From NCBI GenBank assembly GCA_035570275.1, contig DATMNI010000029.1, positions 1-39,719 on the forward strand: 39,719 nucleotides of DNA, given 5' to 3'. The DNA comes from DATMNI01 sp035570275 (GTDB lineage Bacteria; Acidobacteriota; Terriglobia; Bryobacterales; Bryobacteraceae). Positions 39,664 through 39,719 of this stretch are shown piece by piece. Numbering within the stretch: position 1 is the first letter of the stretch; each line of letters starts with the position of its first letter. A program made the translations under genes and the position numbers. The notes below the pieces were generated by a model. The model had not been told where the DNA came from. It saw only the letters and a list, made by a program, of their open reading frames with translations, and did not search any database.

Positions 39664-39719
39664 GGACCGAACGATGGACGCCTGATTGACGACGTCGCGG
39701 ATGCCTGGAGGGAATTGGT

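Overview
The window looks like a chromosomal piece of a high-GC soil bacterium of the phylum Acidobacteriota, most likely the Bryobacterales/Solibacterales ('Candidatus Solibacter'-like) group. This rests on family recognition by eye, not on a search. Two proteins end in the Solibacter-type C-terminal domain (TIGR03437 type), one is a TIGR03435 'soil-associated' protein, one is an acidobacterial duplicated orphan permease with its PadR regulator, and one is a very large Oar-like TonB-dependent receptor with a carboxypeptidase-regulatory-like N-terminus.

Layout. 1-752 (minus): metal-binding lipid- or membrane-associated protein with a TTG start, cut by the left edge. 1016-3961 (minus): 12-repeat FG-GAP protein. 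4052-5767 (plus): PadR regulator with a tandem Wzz-like membrane protein. 5878-5953 (minus): tRNA-Ala(CGC). 6080-9008 (plus): GH5-like protein that appears to have lost both catalytic glutamates, then a MauG-type di-haem peroxidase. 9013-9588: dispersed hairpin repeat and a D-aminoacylase relic. 9641-13420 (minus): TonB receptor, divergent from an S9 peptidase (13576-15660, plus). 15661-16123: S23/four-helix-bundle cassette between inverted GCTTTCA-type arrays. 16127-20996 (minus): gltX-glnS-carbamoyltransferase operon with two 4-base ATGA overlaps. 21273-22157 (minus): PEP-CTERM ice-binding-like protein. 22158-22679: highly structured non-coding DNA. 22680-24176 (plus): TPR protein. 24457-27505 (plus): PadR and ADOP permease. 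27599-28918 (minus): polytopic glycosyltransferase-like protein. 28995-29744 (plus): TIGR03435 protein. 29737-33481 (minus): M20 peptidase, Uma2 nuclease-like protein, BCCP and biotin carboxylase. 33564-34133 (plus): nucleotidyltransferase-like protein. 34229-39498 (plus): imuA-imuB-dnaE2 mutasome.

How the genes work together. Three units are functionally coherent. (1) gltX and glnS charge tRNA with Glu and Gln and are translationally coupled to an O-carbamoyltransferase, an unusual partner. (2) Biotin carboxylase and BCCP form half of an acyl-CoA carboxylase; no carboxyltransferase is present here. (3) ImuA, ImuB and DnaE2 form the damage-inducible translesion synthesis cassette. Two separate PadR cassettes each carry a TTGACA promoter overlapped by a dyad and a downstream membrane protein.

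Most notable non-coding signals. A dispersed hairpin family (outer motif TGTGGGGCAG) occurs at four loci and its stems change in a compensatory way between copies. The 520-base gap at 22158-22679 contains mutually exclusive hairpins, a nested palindrome and a tRNA-like segment. Many start codons lie 6-9 bases after a -10-like hexamer, suggesting leaderless mRNAs. No CRISPR array, complete insertion sequence, integrase or rRNA was seen. I did not find a clearly new multi-gene defence or metabolic system; the best candidates for something undescribed are the synthetase-carbamoyltransferase operon, the hairpin family and the structured gap.
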